24,349 bases of DNA from DASWIG01 sp965371445 (GCA_965371445.1 CBDUYN010000158.1:1-24349), one strand, 5' to 3'. Shown: positions 12,616 to 20,474, counted from the stretch's first letter. The notes: generated from the sequence alone by a model not told the origin. Made by a program: numbers and translations.

Positions 12616-15318
12616 CTAGCTCAGGGGGCAGCCGAGGTTGTTGTCGCGGTCAATCGAGGAGGCGAGGCTAAGCATCGTGTCGCGGTCCCCGCTGCCGAGC
12701 GCGGAGTTGACGTCGGAGATCAGCAGTGCCGTCGCCCGCGGGTAGCTGACGCCGTCGTGGCTGGTGTTCAAGAGCCCCGCCACGGCGGCCCGAAGGAGGT
12801 TGCCGACACCGCCCTCGACCCCGCTGCCGCCCTTGAAGCTGAGCGCTTCGTGCAGGCTTGCCGAGCCGTACGCGGGGTAGGCCGAGGCCTGGCCGAAGAC
12901 ACTCTGGGTCGCCTGGCCGGGAGAGTATCCCGCGGCCGCCCACGAGTCGGTGTGGTTCTTCCAGTAGCCCGGGGTGCAGCCCTGCGTGCCACCAGGAGGC
13001 GGCGGGATCTCCTCGCCGTAGTAGTGGCTGGGGTCGGAGTCGCTGACCGTCATTCCGGAGCCCTCGCCCGTCGCCGTGCCGAGGTTCGAGTACTGTCCCG
13101 CGGTGGCGGTGCCGTAGCCGGTGCAGGTCATCGACTCTCCGGCCTTGAGGCTCGTCTTGGGGCAGCTGACCGCGACGCCGCGGTTGTCGCTCACCTGGAC
13201 GTTCACAAGGTCCGCCTCACCGATGTTGGTCACCACGTAGGTCCAGGTCACCGCGGAGCCTTCCAGGATCGTCGGACCCGGGGCGACGTCGGCGTCGTGG
13301 CCGTTGGTGGCCTTTTCGATGTCGATCAGAACCGTCGGCGGGGGCGGCGGAGTCATGCCGAAGTAGTGGCTGGGATCGGAGTCCGTGACCGTTTTCCCGT
13401 CGCCGTCGCCCGTCGCCGTACCGATGTTCGAGTACTGGCCTTCCGTGGCGGTGCCGTGGCCGGTGCAGGTCATCGACTGACCCGCCTTGAGGCTCGTCTT
13501 GGGGCAGCTGACCGCGACGCCGCGGTTGTCGCTCACCTGGACGTTTGAAAGGTCGGCCTCGCCGTCGTTGGTGACCACATAGGTCCAGGTCACCGGGTCG
13601 CCGGTCTTGATCGACGGGCCCGGGGCGGTGTCGGCGTCGTGGCCGTTGGTGGCTTTTTCGATGTCGATCGAAACCGCGGGCGGAGGCGGCGGGGTCATGC
13701 CGAAGTAGTGGCTGGGATCGGAATCGGTGACCGTGCCGATGTTGCCGCCGCCAAGGTCGCCCTTGCCGATGACCGAGCCGACGTTCCCGTACTGACCTTC
13801 CGTGGCGGTGCCGTGGCCGGTGCAGGTCATCTTCTCGTCCACCGCGAGGGTGGTCTTGGGGCAGCTCACCACGACGCCCTGGTCGTCGCTGACCTCGACG
13901 TTGGTCAGCTCCACCGAGCTATTGTTGGTCACCACGTAGGTCCAGGTCACGGGATCACCGGCCGGGATCGACGGTCCGGGAGCCTCGTCGGCGTCCTCGC
14001 CGTTGGTCGCCTTTTCGATCTCGATCGCGAGGGATGGGATGGGCGGCGGCGGCGGGATCTCGCCGTAGTAATGGCTGGGATCGCTGTCGACGGCTTTCTT
14101 GCCCGATTCGGTGCCCCAACCGGTGGCCGTACCCACGTTCCGGTACTGGCCTTCCTCGGCGATGCCGTTGCCGGTGCAGGTCATCGACTCGCCCGCCGCC
14201 AGCTCGTCCTGAGGACAATCGACGTTAACGCCCTGGTCGTCGCTGACTACGATATCGGTCAGAGTCTCGTTGCCCGTGTTGGTCACGAAGTACTCCCAGA
14301 GCACCGGGTCTCCGACCGGGATCATCGGACCCGTCGGGTTGTCGGCGTCCTCGCCGTTGGTGTGCTTCTCGATGCGGATGCGGGGCGTCGGCGACGGATC
14401 CGGCGTCGGCGTCGTCGAGTCGGGCGGCAGGCAGACGGCGCGCAGGCCGACGCTGAAACGATCGTCGGCGTTGTAGCGCACGGCGATGAAGGTCTCCTGC
14501 TCGGTCACCACGCGGATCCAGCCGGCGCGGGCGTCGAAGCCGAGCTCCGAGAGCTTGACGGCCTGAAGCGGCAGGAAGCTCATCTCGCGGACCTCGACGA
14601 GCTCGCCGTTCTGGCGGTAGACGTAAAGCGTCGCGGCGATCTTCCGCTGCTCCAGGAAGTAGGGGCTCTCCGAGGGCTGGCTCGGCCGCGCCGACCAGAC
14701 CATGAGCTCCGTGTCGGTGCCGAGCGCGCCGCCGAGGAAGAAGCGTACGCCGTGCTGCTCGCAAGCGGGTCCGGCGCAGGCGCCCGGGGAGGTGTCGAGC
14801 AAGAGGTCACCCTGGGCGTTGTCGCCCTGGGGATCGAAGACGAAGAAGTCGCCGAAGACCGCGCCGCGGCCGGCGGTCTGGCGGATGCGGACGAATCCGA
14901 AGGCGAGCTCAAGCTCGGTCTCGGTGCCGTAGTAGAGGCTCCCGCGCGGCGAGGCCTGTCCCGAAAGGGCGGCCTGCGCGTGCGCGAGGTCCTCGTCGCT
15001 AAGCTTTCGGTCGGGTAGCTTGCCCTGGATCAACCAGTCGCTAAGGTTGAAGGCTTTCGCTTCGTGGGCGGCGAGCTGCGCCCGGGTCGAGAAGATCTCG
15101 ATCCCCCAGTTGCTGTAGACGCCCATCTTGATCTCGGTCTGGAAGTCGGAGGAGTTGACGACCGAGAAAAAAGTCGTGCGTCCGCCGTTGAGCTCGACTT
15201 CGAAGGAAGGCAACAAGAGCTCGGTGGAGCTCAGCTGGGGCTGGGCACCGGCGAGCGAGGCGAGGAAAAGCGTCAGGATGGCGATCAGGGTCGAGATGAG
15301 GGTCGTCTTCTTGGTCAT
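12616..15318 (-). CDS. Large secreted surface protein with four DUF11 repeats and a TPGYWKNH C-terminal domain
   Basis: This is a 900-residue protein. The start at 15318 follows AAGGAG and opens a signal peptide (MTKKTTLISTLIAILTLFLA, cleavage near AGAQ). Residues about 28-300 form a domain shared with the 539-residue paralogue. A Thr/Pro linker precedes four DUF11-type repeats starting near residues 313, 429, 548 and 662. Each repeat runs IEKATNG.DAD..PGP...GDPVTWTYVVTN to DSDPSHY(F/Y)G and is followed by a poly-Pro linker. From Cys781 comes a different module, CTPGYWKNH, with LHEALSFKGG and a final LGCPLS. I recognise that module from many exported bacterial proteins, but its function is undefined. 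Likely an extracellular stalk or adhesin. It is preceded by a sigma-54 promoter and followed by a strong terminator, so it is monocistronic. Confidence 0.9.
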   Translation of the reverse strand: MTKKTTLISTLIAILTLFLASLAGAQPQLSSTELLLPSFEVELNGGRTTFFSVVNSSDFQTEIKMGVYSNWGIEIFSTRAQLAAHEAKAFNLSDWLIQGKLPDRKLSDEDLAHAQAALSGQASPRGSLYYGTETELELAFGFVRIRQTAGRGAVFGDFFVFDPQGDNAQGDLLLDTSPGACAGPACEQHGVRFFLGGALGTDTELMVWSARPSQPSESPYFLEQRKIAATLYVYRQNGELVEVREMSFLPLQAVKLSELGFDARAGWIRVVTEQETFIAVRYNADDRFSVGLRAVCLPPDSTTPTPDPSPTPRIRIEKHTNGEDADNPTGPMIPVGDPVLWEYFVTNTGNETLTDIVVSDDQGVNVDCPQDELAAGESMTCTGNGIAEEGQYRNVGTATGWGTESGKKAVDSDPSHYYGEIPPPPPIPSLAIEIEKATNGEDADEAPGPSIPAGDPVTWTYVVTNNSSVELTNVEVSDDQGVVVSCPKTTLAVDEKMTCTGHGTATEGQYGNVGSVIGKGDLGGGNIGTVTDSDPSHYFGMTPPPPPAVSIDIEKATNGHDADTAPGPSIKTGDPVTWTYVVTNDGEADLSNVQVSDNRGVAVSCPKTSLKAGQSMTCTGHGTATEGQYSNIGTATGDGDGKTVTDSDPSHYFGMTPPPPPTVLIDIEKATNGHDADVAPGPTILEGSAVTWTYVVTNIGEADLVNVQVSDNRGVAVSCPKTSLKAGESMTCTGYGTATAGQYSNLGTATGEGSGMTVSDSDPSHYYGEEIPPPPGGTQGCTPGYWKNHTDSWAAAGYSPGQATQSVFGQASAYPAYGSASLHEALSFKGGSGVEGGVGNLLRAAVAGLLNTSHDGVSYPRATALLISDVNSALGSGDRDTMLSLASSIDRDNNLGCPLS
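12990..14382 (-). repeat. Four tandem coding repeats (DUF11) inside the surface-protein gene
   Basis: Units of about 345-355 bp begin near 14382, 14034, 13677 and 13335 (minus strand). The third and fourth units share long identical stretches at DNA level, for example about 60 bp at 13145-13205 and 13484-13544. The first unit is clearly diverged. This pattern indicates recent duplication or gene conversion of the distal units and possible copy-number variation between strains. Confidence 0.8.
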
Positions 15319-15368
15319 GGTTCTCTCCTTCTTGAAACGGTTTTGTCGTGGCGTTCGAGAACCCTTTG

Positions 15369-15384
15369 AGCAAAGGCCGTGCCA
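15369..15384 (-). promoter_or_regulatory. Sigma-54 promoter of the large DUF11 protein
   Basis: The minus strand reads TGGCACGGCCTTTGCT, a perfect match to TGGCACG-N4-TTGCT. Transcription would start near 15358, 40 bp before the ATG. An A/T-rich patch lies between promoter and activator motifs (about 15402-15426) and resembles the corresponding position upstream of the 12362 promoter. Confidence 0.92.
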
Positions 15385-15458
15385 GGCCGTCGGAAGCCGG
15401 AAAACCCTTGATTTTACGTGGTTTTCGCGTCCCGGGCGTGAGTTTGCGGGTTGCTGGC

Positions 15459-15570
15459 TGCCATCGGCGGGAGGCAGCGCGAAAGGTTCGAAAGGGCTGG
15501 ATGCTCCGGTAACGAGCGGCTCGGCGGACGGTGTTTCCGGAGAGAGGCAGGGTGTCGCTGGTGGGCGGCA
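15459..15570. promoter_or_regulatory. Three upstream activator motifs for the large DUF11 gene
   Basis: TGCCATCGGCGGGAGGCA (15459-15476) is centred about 109 bp before the transcription start, the same distance as at the 12362 promoter. A pair, TGTTTCCGGAGAGAGGCA (15532-15549) and TGTCGCTGGTGGGCGGCA (15553-15570), lies further out with the 21-bp phasing. They are more diverged than the 12.45-kb pair but keep TGYC or TGTT at one end and GGCA at the other. Confidence 0.62.
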
Positions 15571-15611
15571 GTACAGGAGGACGTCCGTTCTTCCACGCAG
15601 GCGCCGGAACG

Positions 15612-15644
15612 AAAAAAGCTCCGCAGCCCTTGGGCTGCGGAGCT
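15612..15644 (-). terminator. Intrinsic terminator of the LamG-like gene
   Basis: AGCTCCGCAGCCC pairs perfectly with GGGCTGCGGAGCT around a two-base centre, and the minus strand continues into a run of T (15617-15612). It lies about 70 bp past the stop codon at 15715 and isolates the next sigma-54 promoter. Confidence 0.9.
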
Positions 15645-15714
15645 GCGACACGACCTTCTTTCTCGCGCCCCTAGGGGACGTCATGGTCAGGCCGATAGAC
15701 GTGCCCTCTGACGA

Positions 15715-16311
15715 TCAGGCTGCGAGCGGCATGCGTGGAGGATTGTCGGTCCGTCCGAGCTTGCGTCTTTCGGGCGACGGCAATTCGGGGAAGAAGTTGG
15801 CGACGAGGCCCTTGGAATCGCCGAGCGTCGACCAGCTCGCCCGGAACATCTCCGGGGCCGTTCGCGCGACGTTCCAGCAGCGCAGGTTCCAGACGTCGCC
15901 CTCGAAGGACGACATCTCGGACGAATCGCGAAGCGAGGGCGCGTAGACGTTGGGGTAAGCGAAGCTGCGGACGTCGCGAATTCCGTGGACGTAGATCTCG
16001 ATCGACCTGCCGTTCGAGGTGACCCCGACGTGGCTCCAGACCCTCGGCTTCAAGGCCGTGCGCCCGACGAGCTGGCGCTGCCAGGGCTGTTGCTCGACGA
16101 AGAGCTGGCCGCGCGACGTGAGCCCCAGGGTCAGCTCACCGGGCTTCGAGAAGATGGCCGTCGAGCTCAAGGGGTTCCTGGGGAAGCCAACCCAGCCCTC
16201 GATCGAGAACGGCTGCGAGCCCCGAAGGGCGAGTGGCAGCTCGTGACCGCAGTGGAAGTAGGTTCCTGCGATCCGGAGGAATTCTGACGGCAGTGCTTGG
16301 AGAAGGGTCAT
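15715..16311 (-). CDS. LamG/concanavalin-A-like lectin-fold protein
   Basis: This 198-residue protein is almost entirely one jelly-roll domain. FSIEGWVGFPRN, then IFSKPGELTLGL, PRVWSHVGVTSNGRSIEIYVHG and FEGDVWNLRCWNVART are the standard strands of LamG-type (Laminin_G_3-like) domains, which bind glycans or act as structural modules. No signal peptide is evident: the N-terminus is MTLLQALPSEFLRIAG. It is therefore cytoplasmic or leaves by another route, unlike the two DUF11 proteins that share its regulation. AGAGGAG precedes the ATG. A perfect sigma-54 promoter begins transcription 36 bp upstream, and a strong terminator follows. It is divergent from the activator gene and shares its intergenic region. 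Confidence 0.85.
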   Translation of the reverse strand: MTLLQALPSEFLRIAGTYFHCGHELPLALRGSQPFSIEGWVGFPRNPLSSTAIFSKPGELTLGLTSRGQLFVEQQPWQRQLVGRTALKPRVWSHVGVTSNGRSIEIYVHGIRDVRSFAYPNVYAPSLRDSSEMSSFEGDVWNLRCWNVARTAPEMFRASWSTLGDSKGLVANFFPELPSPERRKLGRTDNPPRMPLAA

Positions 16312-16357
16312 GGTCGTGCTCCTCTGGTCTGGTGGCTCCTGATGTTCACCGCTTCAG

Positions 16358-16373
16358 CAAAGGCCGTGCCAGG
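16358..16373 (-). promoter_or_regulatory. Sigma-54 promoter of the LamG-like gene
   Basis: The minus strand carries TGGCACGGCCTTTGCT, identical over all 16 bases to the promoter at 15369-15384. The start site would be near 16347. Its position between the LamG gene and the activator gene places the activator motifs 118 to 224 bp upstream. Confidence 0.92.
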
Positions 16374-16456
16374 TGACGAAACCGGCGCCGATGGGCCGCG
16401 CACGCCCAAGATCACGTCGTGCCCGCGCGTTCTCACCGCCGGAGCGCTGCGGCGGG

Positions 16457-16579
16457 TGCCGTTGGCCGGAGGCAGGGAGGCAGGGGCCGCGGGCGGCCGT
16501 GGCGGGCTCGCCGGCCAGGGACGCCGCGGCATCCGGTGAGTGCCGCTCGTCGGTGGCAGGGTGTCGCTTTTCGGAGGCA
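16457..16579. promoter_or_regulatory. Activator motifs between the LamG-like gene and the sigma-54 activator gene
   Basis: Three motifs lie here: TGCCGTTGGCCGGAGGCA (16457-16474), and the phased pair TGCCGCTCGTCGGTGGCA (16541-16558) and TGTCGCTTTTCGGAGGCA (16562-16579), 21 bp apart. They can serve the minus-strand LamG promoter and also lie only 63-101 bp before the activator start codon, so the activator may control its own gene, probably by repression since no plus-strand sigma-54 promoter is visible. Confidence 0.68.
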
Positions 16580-16608
16580 GGGTTGGTAAGCTGTCGGAAA
16601 CTCCCCCG

Positions 16609-16627
16609 AGCAGGGTGTCGCCCTGCT
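16609..16627 (+). promoter_or_regulatory. Hairpin next to the activator ribosome binding site
   Basis: AGCAGGG-TGTCG-CCCTGCT forms a perfect 7-bp stem ending one base before the GGAGAAAGG Shine-Dalgarno region of the activator gene. It could affect translation initiation. It also resembles half of the activator motif (GGGTGTCGC), so it might be a decayed binding site. Confidence 0.35.
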
Positions 16628-16641
16628 TGGAGAAAGGTCGG

Positions 16642-18171
16642 ATGGAAACCTACGCTGAGCTTTTCCGCATCTCGAAGTTCCTGCTCTCCGAACCCGACGA
16701 CGATCACGTCGCCGAGCGCCTCCTGAGGCGTGTGGTCGAGGTCACGGGCGCTGAGCGCGCCTTCATCGTGGTGCGCGAGGAAGGCTCTTATCAGCAAAAG
16801 TTCGGGATTCACTACGACCGCGACCAGCTCTCGGCCGAGGAGCGCCGTTTCAGCCGTACCCTGGTGCGCGAGACGATCGAGAACCGGCAGCTGATCTACC
16901 TGCCGAACCTGATCGAGGACACCCGCTCGGCGCTCGCCAAGAGCGTAATGATGATGGGCACGGGATCGGTGCTGATCGCGCCGCTCCTCTTTGCCGACGA
17001 GGTCTACGGTGTCGTCTACCTGGAGAACCGCGGCCAGGTCGACAGCTTCAGCCCGGAGAGCCGTGCGTTCTTAAGCGAGCTCACCGAGGTGGCGGGGCTG
17101 TTTGTTCGCCGCGCCCTGGAGCGCCAGGCGCTGATGGAGAGGAACCGGAGCCTCGAGCGGGATCTTTTTGCCCGCCACGACTTCGAGGGAATCGTCACCC
17201 GCCATCCGAAGATGCTCGCGGTCTTGAAGCTCATCGCCCAGGTGGCCGACGCCGACGCGCCGGTACTGATCCGCGGCGAGACGGGAACGGGCAAGGAGCT
17301 GATCGCCCGGGCGGTGCACGTCAACAGCTCGCGCCGCGACCAGCCTCTGGTGACCATCCACTGCTCCGCGCTGCCCAAGGAGCTCATCGAATCCGAGCTT
17401 TTCGGCCACGTGGCGGGCGCTTTCACCGACGCCAAACGCGACCGTGAGGGACGGCTCGCGAGCGCCCACCGCGGGACCCTCTTCCTCGACGAGGTGGGCG
17501 ACATCCCCACGGCAGTGCAGGCGAAGCTCCTGCGCTTCCTTCAGTTCGGAGAGCTTCAGCGGGTGGGATCCGACCATGTCAAGAAAGTCGACGTGCGGAT
17601 CGTCGCGGCCACCCACCGGGACCTGCGGGCGATGAGCCGGGAAGGGACGTTCCGCGAGGACCTCTACTTTCGGCTGAAGGTGCTGGAGGTGGAGCTGCCG
17701 CCGCTGCGCGAGCGGCGCAGCGACGTCCCACTGCTGGTCGACCACTTCCTGAAGCAGCACTGGCGGCGCCAGGACGAGAAGCCCGAATGGACGAGCGAGG
17801 CCACCCGGGCCCTTGAAGCCTACGACTATCCGGGCAACGTCCGGGAGTTGGCCCACATGGTGGAGCGCACGTGCCTGCTGGCGACCGGGCCTCGCCTCGG
17901 CAAAGACCTCCTGCCCTCGGAGGTCCTCGGGACGCCGGGCGACGCCGCGGCGGGCCCGGTCTTCGAGAAGCTGACCCGCGACGAGCTCAACGAGGCTCGC
18001 GAGGCGAGCGCTTCCCGGGTCGAGCAGGAGTTCCTCAGGGCGCTCCTGGAGAAAGTCGGCGGCAACGTGTCGCAGGCGGCCCGGGAGTCGGGTCTGCATC
18101 GCAGCTACCTGCAAAAGCTCATCGCCCGGCATCGCTCGGAGCTCGGTGACGTCATCGTGGCGGAGGGCTGA
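16642..18171 (+). CDS. Sigma-54-dependent transcriptional activator, GAF-AAA+-Fis
   Basis: This 509-residue protein activates sigma-54 RNA polymerase by ATP hydrolysis. I start at 16642 because GGAGAAAGG precedes it and the GAF domain begins at once (METYAELFRISKFLL); the frame stays open upstream into the activator motifs. A GAF sensory domain spans about 1-165. The AAA+ domain has Walker A GETGTGKE (212-219), the sigma-54 contact loop as GAFTDA (259-264) where nearly all relatives have GAFTGA, Walker B GTLFLDE (278-284), arginine fingers in FREDLYFRL (337-345) and sensor II in PGNVREL (about 397-403). A Fis-type helix-turn-helix spans 463-497. There is no receiver or FHA domain, so control is probably by a GAF ligand or by the kinase encoded 5 bp downstream. 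Likely targets are the three sigma-54 genes next door. Confidence 0.93.
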   Translation: METYAELFRISKFLLSEPDDDHVAERLLRRVVEVTGAERAFIVVREEGSYQQKFGIHYDRDQLSAEERRFSRTLVRETIENRQLIYLPNLIEDTRSALAKSVMMMGTGSVLIAPLLFADEVYGVVYLENRGQVDSFSPESRAFLSELTEVAGLFVRRALERQALMERNRSLERDLFARHDFEGIVTRHPKMLAVLKLIAQVADADAPVLIRGETGTGKELIARAVHVNSSRRDQPLVTIHCSALPKELIESELFGHVAGAFTDAKRDREGRLASAHRGTLFLDEVGDIPTAVQAKLLRFLQFGELQRVGSDHVKKVDVRIVAATHRDLRAMSREGTFREDLYFRLKVLEVELPPLRERRSDVPLLVDHFLKQHWRRQDEKPEWTSEATRALEAYDYPGNVRELAHMVERTCLLATGPRLGKDLLPSEVLGTPGDAAAGPVFEKLTRDELNEAREASASRVEQEFLRALLEKVGGNVSQAARESGLHRSYLQKLIARHRSELGDVIVAEG

Positions 18172-18176
18172 AACGC

Positions 18177-19658
18177 ATGGGCTCGCTTCTCTGTCCGCAA
18201 TGTGGCCAGGAGAACTCGGAGTTCGATCCGCGGTGCCGTTCGTGCAGCGCCGCGCTGCCCGCCGCCTCGACCCGGATGTCGGAGTCGGCTTCCGCGTCCA
18301 CGACGTCCACCAGCAATCTCTCGGCCACGACGCCGGAGTCGGTTCGCAGGATCTCGCACTTCCAGGTCTATGAGCTCCTGGGCCGCGGCGGCATGGGCGA
18401 GGTCTACCGCGGTCACGACGAGGACCTCGACCGGCCGGTGGCGCTCAAGATCGTCCGTCCCAAAAGAAAGCGGACGCGGCGCACCGCCGAAGCCCGGCCG
18501 TCACCGCGCGAGGAGGGCAAACGGGAAGGTGACGGCCGGGAGAAGCTGAGCCAGACCGAGCGCTTCGTCAGTGAGGCCCAGGTGACCGGCCGCCTCGACC
18601 ATCCCAACATCGTTCCGATCTACGAGCTCGGAATGGACGAGGAGAACGGCGTCTTTTTCGCCATGAAGCTCGTCGAGGGCGACACCTTGACGCTGGCGCT
18701 CAAGAACGACGGCGACCGGCGCCTGCGGCCGAGCCGTCTGGCTTACTACCTCCAGGTCTTCTTGAAGGTCTGTGACGCCGTCTCTTTTGCCCACAGCCGC
18801 CAGGTCGTCCACCGCGACTTGAAGCCGTCGAACATGATGGTGGGGGAGTACGGCCAGGTCCACCTGATGGACTGGGGCGTGGCGTTCCTCGTCGAGAGGA
18901 AGATCAACGAAGCCGAGTCGAGCGGCCGGCACGACCGGTCCTTCGGCAAGGTGGTCGGCACCATCCGCTACATGTCGCCCGAGCAGGTCCAGGGACGCCA
19001 CGACCAGGTCGACGAGAAAAGCGACGTCTTCTCCCTCGGCGCGACGCTCTACCACGTCCTGACGGGCCATGCTCCCTACATGGCGCGGACCTTGCCGGCC
19101 CTCCTGCGCCAGGCCCTGGCCTGTGACTTCGTGCCCGCTGACCTCGACGTCGGCAAGGGCCGGGTGCCGCCGGCCCTGGCGCGGATCGCCACACGCGCCA
19201 TGGCCCCGGATCCCGACGACCGTTACCCGTCGGTCCAGGAGCTGCAGAGAGACGTCGAGGCTTTTCTGCGCGGCTCCTGGGACCAGCCGATCCGCACCTT
19301 CCCGGCGGGGGAAAAAATCATCGTCCAGGGCGAGGAGGGCGACGCGGCCTACGTCATCCTCGAGGGGCGCTGCGCGGTGGTCGACGACTCGGGAGAGGAG
19401 CCGGTGGTGCTGCGCGAGATGGGCCCGGGCGACGTCTTCGGCGAGACCGCGGTGTTTTCATCCACCACCCGGACGGCGACGGTCGAGGCCCTGGAAGAAG
19501 TCACCGTCACCGTGGTGACCCGGGAGACGCTCACCTCCGGGCTGGACCTCAGCTCCTACATGGGACGCTTCGTCCGCGGATTGGCCGACCGCTTCTCCGA
19601 AGTCGACGCGCGGTGCCGCGAGCTGGAGCGCGAACGGCTCCATCGTCCGGAGGAGTAG
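18177..19658 (+). CDS. Ser/Thr protein kinase with zinc ribbon and C-terminal cyclic-nucleotide-binding domain
   Basis: This 493-residue Hanks-type kinase begins 5 bp after the activator stop, so the two are translated from one message. A zinc ribbon uses Cys6, Cys9, Cys20 and Cys23, followed by a Ser/Thr-rich linker. The kinase domain has the glycine loop GRGGMGEVY (from Gly69), Lys91 in VALK, HRDLKPSN with Asp214, and DWG (Asp232) in place of DFG. A charged insertion (about residues 97-125) interrupts the N-lobe. From about 374 a CRP-like cNMP-binding domain follows, with the phosphate-binding cassette signature FGETAVFSSTTRTATVEAL. No transmembrane segment is seen, so it is a soluble kinase probably gated by a nucleotide or a related small molecule. 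The obvious substrate candidate is the upstream activator. The last 248 bp of this locus are duplicated at 23865-24112. Confidence 0.93.
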   Translation: MGSLLCPQCGQENSEFDPRCRSCSAALPAASTRMSESASASTTSTSNLSATTPESVRRISHFQVYELLGRGGMGEVYRGHDEDLDRPVALKIVRPKRKRTRRTAEARPSPREEGKREGDGREKLSQTERFVSEAQVTGRLDHPNIVPIYELGMDEENGVFFAMKLVEGDTLTLALKNDGDRRLRPSRLAYYLQVFLKVCDAVSFAHSRQVVHRDLKPSNMMVGEYGQVHLMDWGVAFLVERKINEAESSGRHDRSFGKVVGTIRYMSPEQVQGRHDQVDEKSDVFSLGATLYHVLTGHAPYMARTLPALLRQALACDFVPADLDVGKGRVPPALARIATRAMAPDPDDRYPSVQELQRDVEAFLRGSWDQPIRTFPAGEKIIVQGEEGDAAYVILEGRCAVVDDSGEEPVVLREMGPGDVFGETAVFSSTTRTATVEALEEVTVTVVTRETLTSGLDLSSYMGRFVRGLADRFSEVDARCRELERERLHRPEE

Positions 19659-19673
19659 GCCACCCGGCGTTAA

Positions 19674-19922
19674 GGCCGAGCGAGGTTTTCTCTTTCGAAA
19701 AAGGGCCGTTCCGCCGTCCGCCGCCTCGTCTTCGGTGACGATCGCGTCGGTGTGAGCGCTGCCGTGAAGGTGGACGTGGCACAACGGTTCGAACCTCGGC
19801 GACCTCCGCTACAGGCCTCAAGGCCCGTGCGATGGACTGGAAAGGCGGCTGAAGCCGCCTTCCGGAAGGGACCGTCGAGAAAATTCGGCTCATTTATCAA
19901 GACGTTCAGAGCCCTAGCCGGC
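19674..19922. other. Convergent intergenic region with a hairpin
   Basis: About 250 bp lie between the convergent kinase and PDZ genes. The only structure is AAGGCGGC-TGAA-GCCGCCTT (19842-19861), a perfect 8-bp stem. On the minus strand it is followed only by TCC, so as a terminator it is weak, though it may serve both genes. The exact duplication of the kinase 3' end stops at 19673, just inside this region. Confidence 0.5.
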
Positions 19923-20474
19923 CTAGTGGTCATGGCCAGCGTGCAATCGTTTCTCGGCCTCTTCGATGTACTTCAACTGTGCCTCTTCGCCGAAAACCCT
20001 GTAGACGTAATGAGCCAGCCAGTGTTCGACCGCTCGGGCATCTGGCTTCCTGGCAATCACTACCTTCTCGATCAGCTCACCGTCGCGCAAGATTTTGAGT
20101 CGAATCTGATCACCGACTCTCGTTCTAGCAATGGTCTCCGCTTGAAGGCTCGGTTCATCTCGGAGCGGCTGCATGTCATTCCACCCGACGATCCGGTCAC
20201 CCACTTCGACGCCGGCCTCTCCGGCAGCGCCGGCTGGGAGCAAGGTGGCAACTTCCCAGTAGGCTTCGATCTCCCCGGAATCAGTTTTCTCTTGGGGTTT
20301 CATGACCAAGCCCACCAAGCCCCTCTTTTCAAATTCCTTTCGTTTCATCGCAACGCATGGTTCAACATCTCCGGCACAGGTAGGGTCGCTGGTATTTGCC
20401 TGCGCAGCCGCATCCCGCTCGCCACCCGCGGTCAGCAGGGCGAGGCTCAAGGCTACAAGGGATAGAATTCGCAT
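19923..20474 (-). CDS. Secreted PDZ-domain protein
   Basis: This 183-residue protein starts at 20474, chosen because AAAGGAG precedes it and a signal peptide begins (MRILSLVALSLALLTAG, cleavage near AAAQA). The open frame further upstream overlaps the previous gene and lacks a ribosome binding site. Mature residues 31-42 contain two cysteines (PTCAGDVEPC). Residues about 50-142 form a PDZ domain: GLVGLVM, LLPAGAAGEAGVEVGDRIVGWND and GDQIRLKILRDGELIEKVV. A helical tail ends in AGHDH. There is no protease domain, so it is a peptide-binding module acting outside the cytoplasm, possibly on a C-terminus of a partner. It is the last gene of a three-gene operon, 38 bp after the large carboxypeptidase-regulatory-like gene. 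Confidence 0.87.
   Translation of the reverse strand: MRILSLVALSLALLTAGGERDAAAQANTSDPTCAGDVEPCVAMKRKEFEKRGLVGLVMKPQEKTDSGEIEAYWEVATLLPAGAAGEAGVEVGDRIVGWNDMQPLRDEPSLQAETIARTRVGDQIRLKILRDGELIEKVVIARKPDARAVEHWLAHYVYRVFGEEAQLKYIEEAEKRLHAGHDH

Noticed and set aside
13639..15018. Plus-strand open frame of 459 codons, and a 263-codon one at 12757
   Set aside because: Both are antisense to the DUF11 repeats; their internal repetition simply mirrors the repeats on the real strand.
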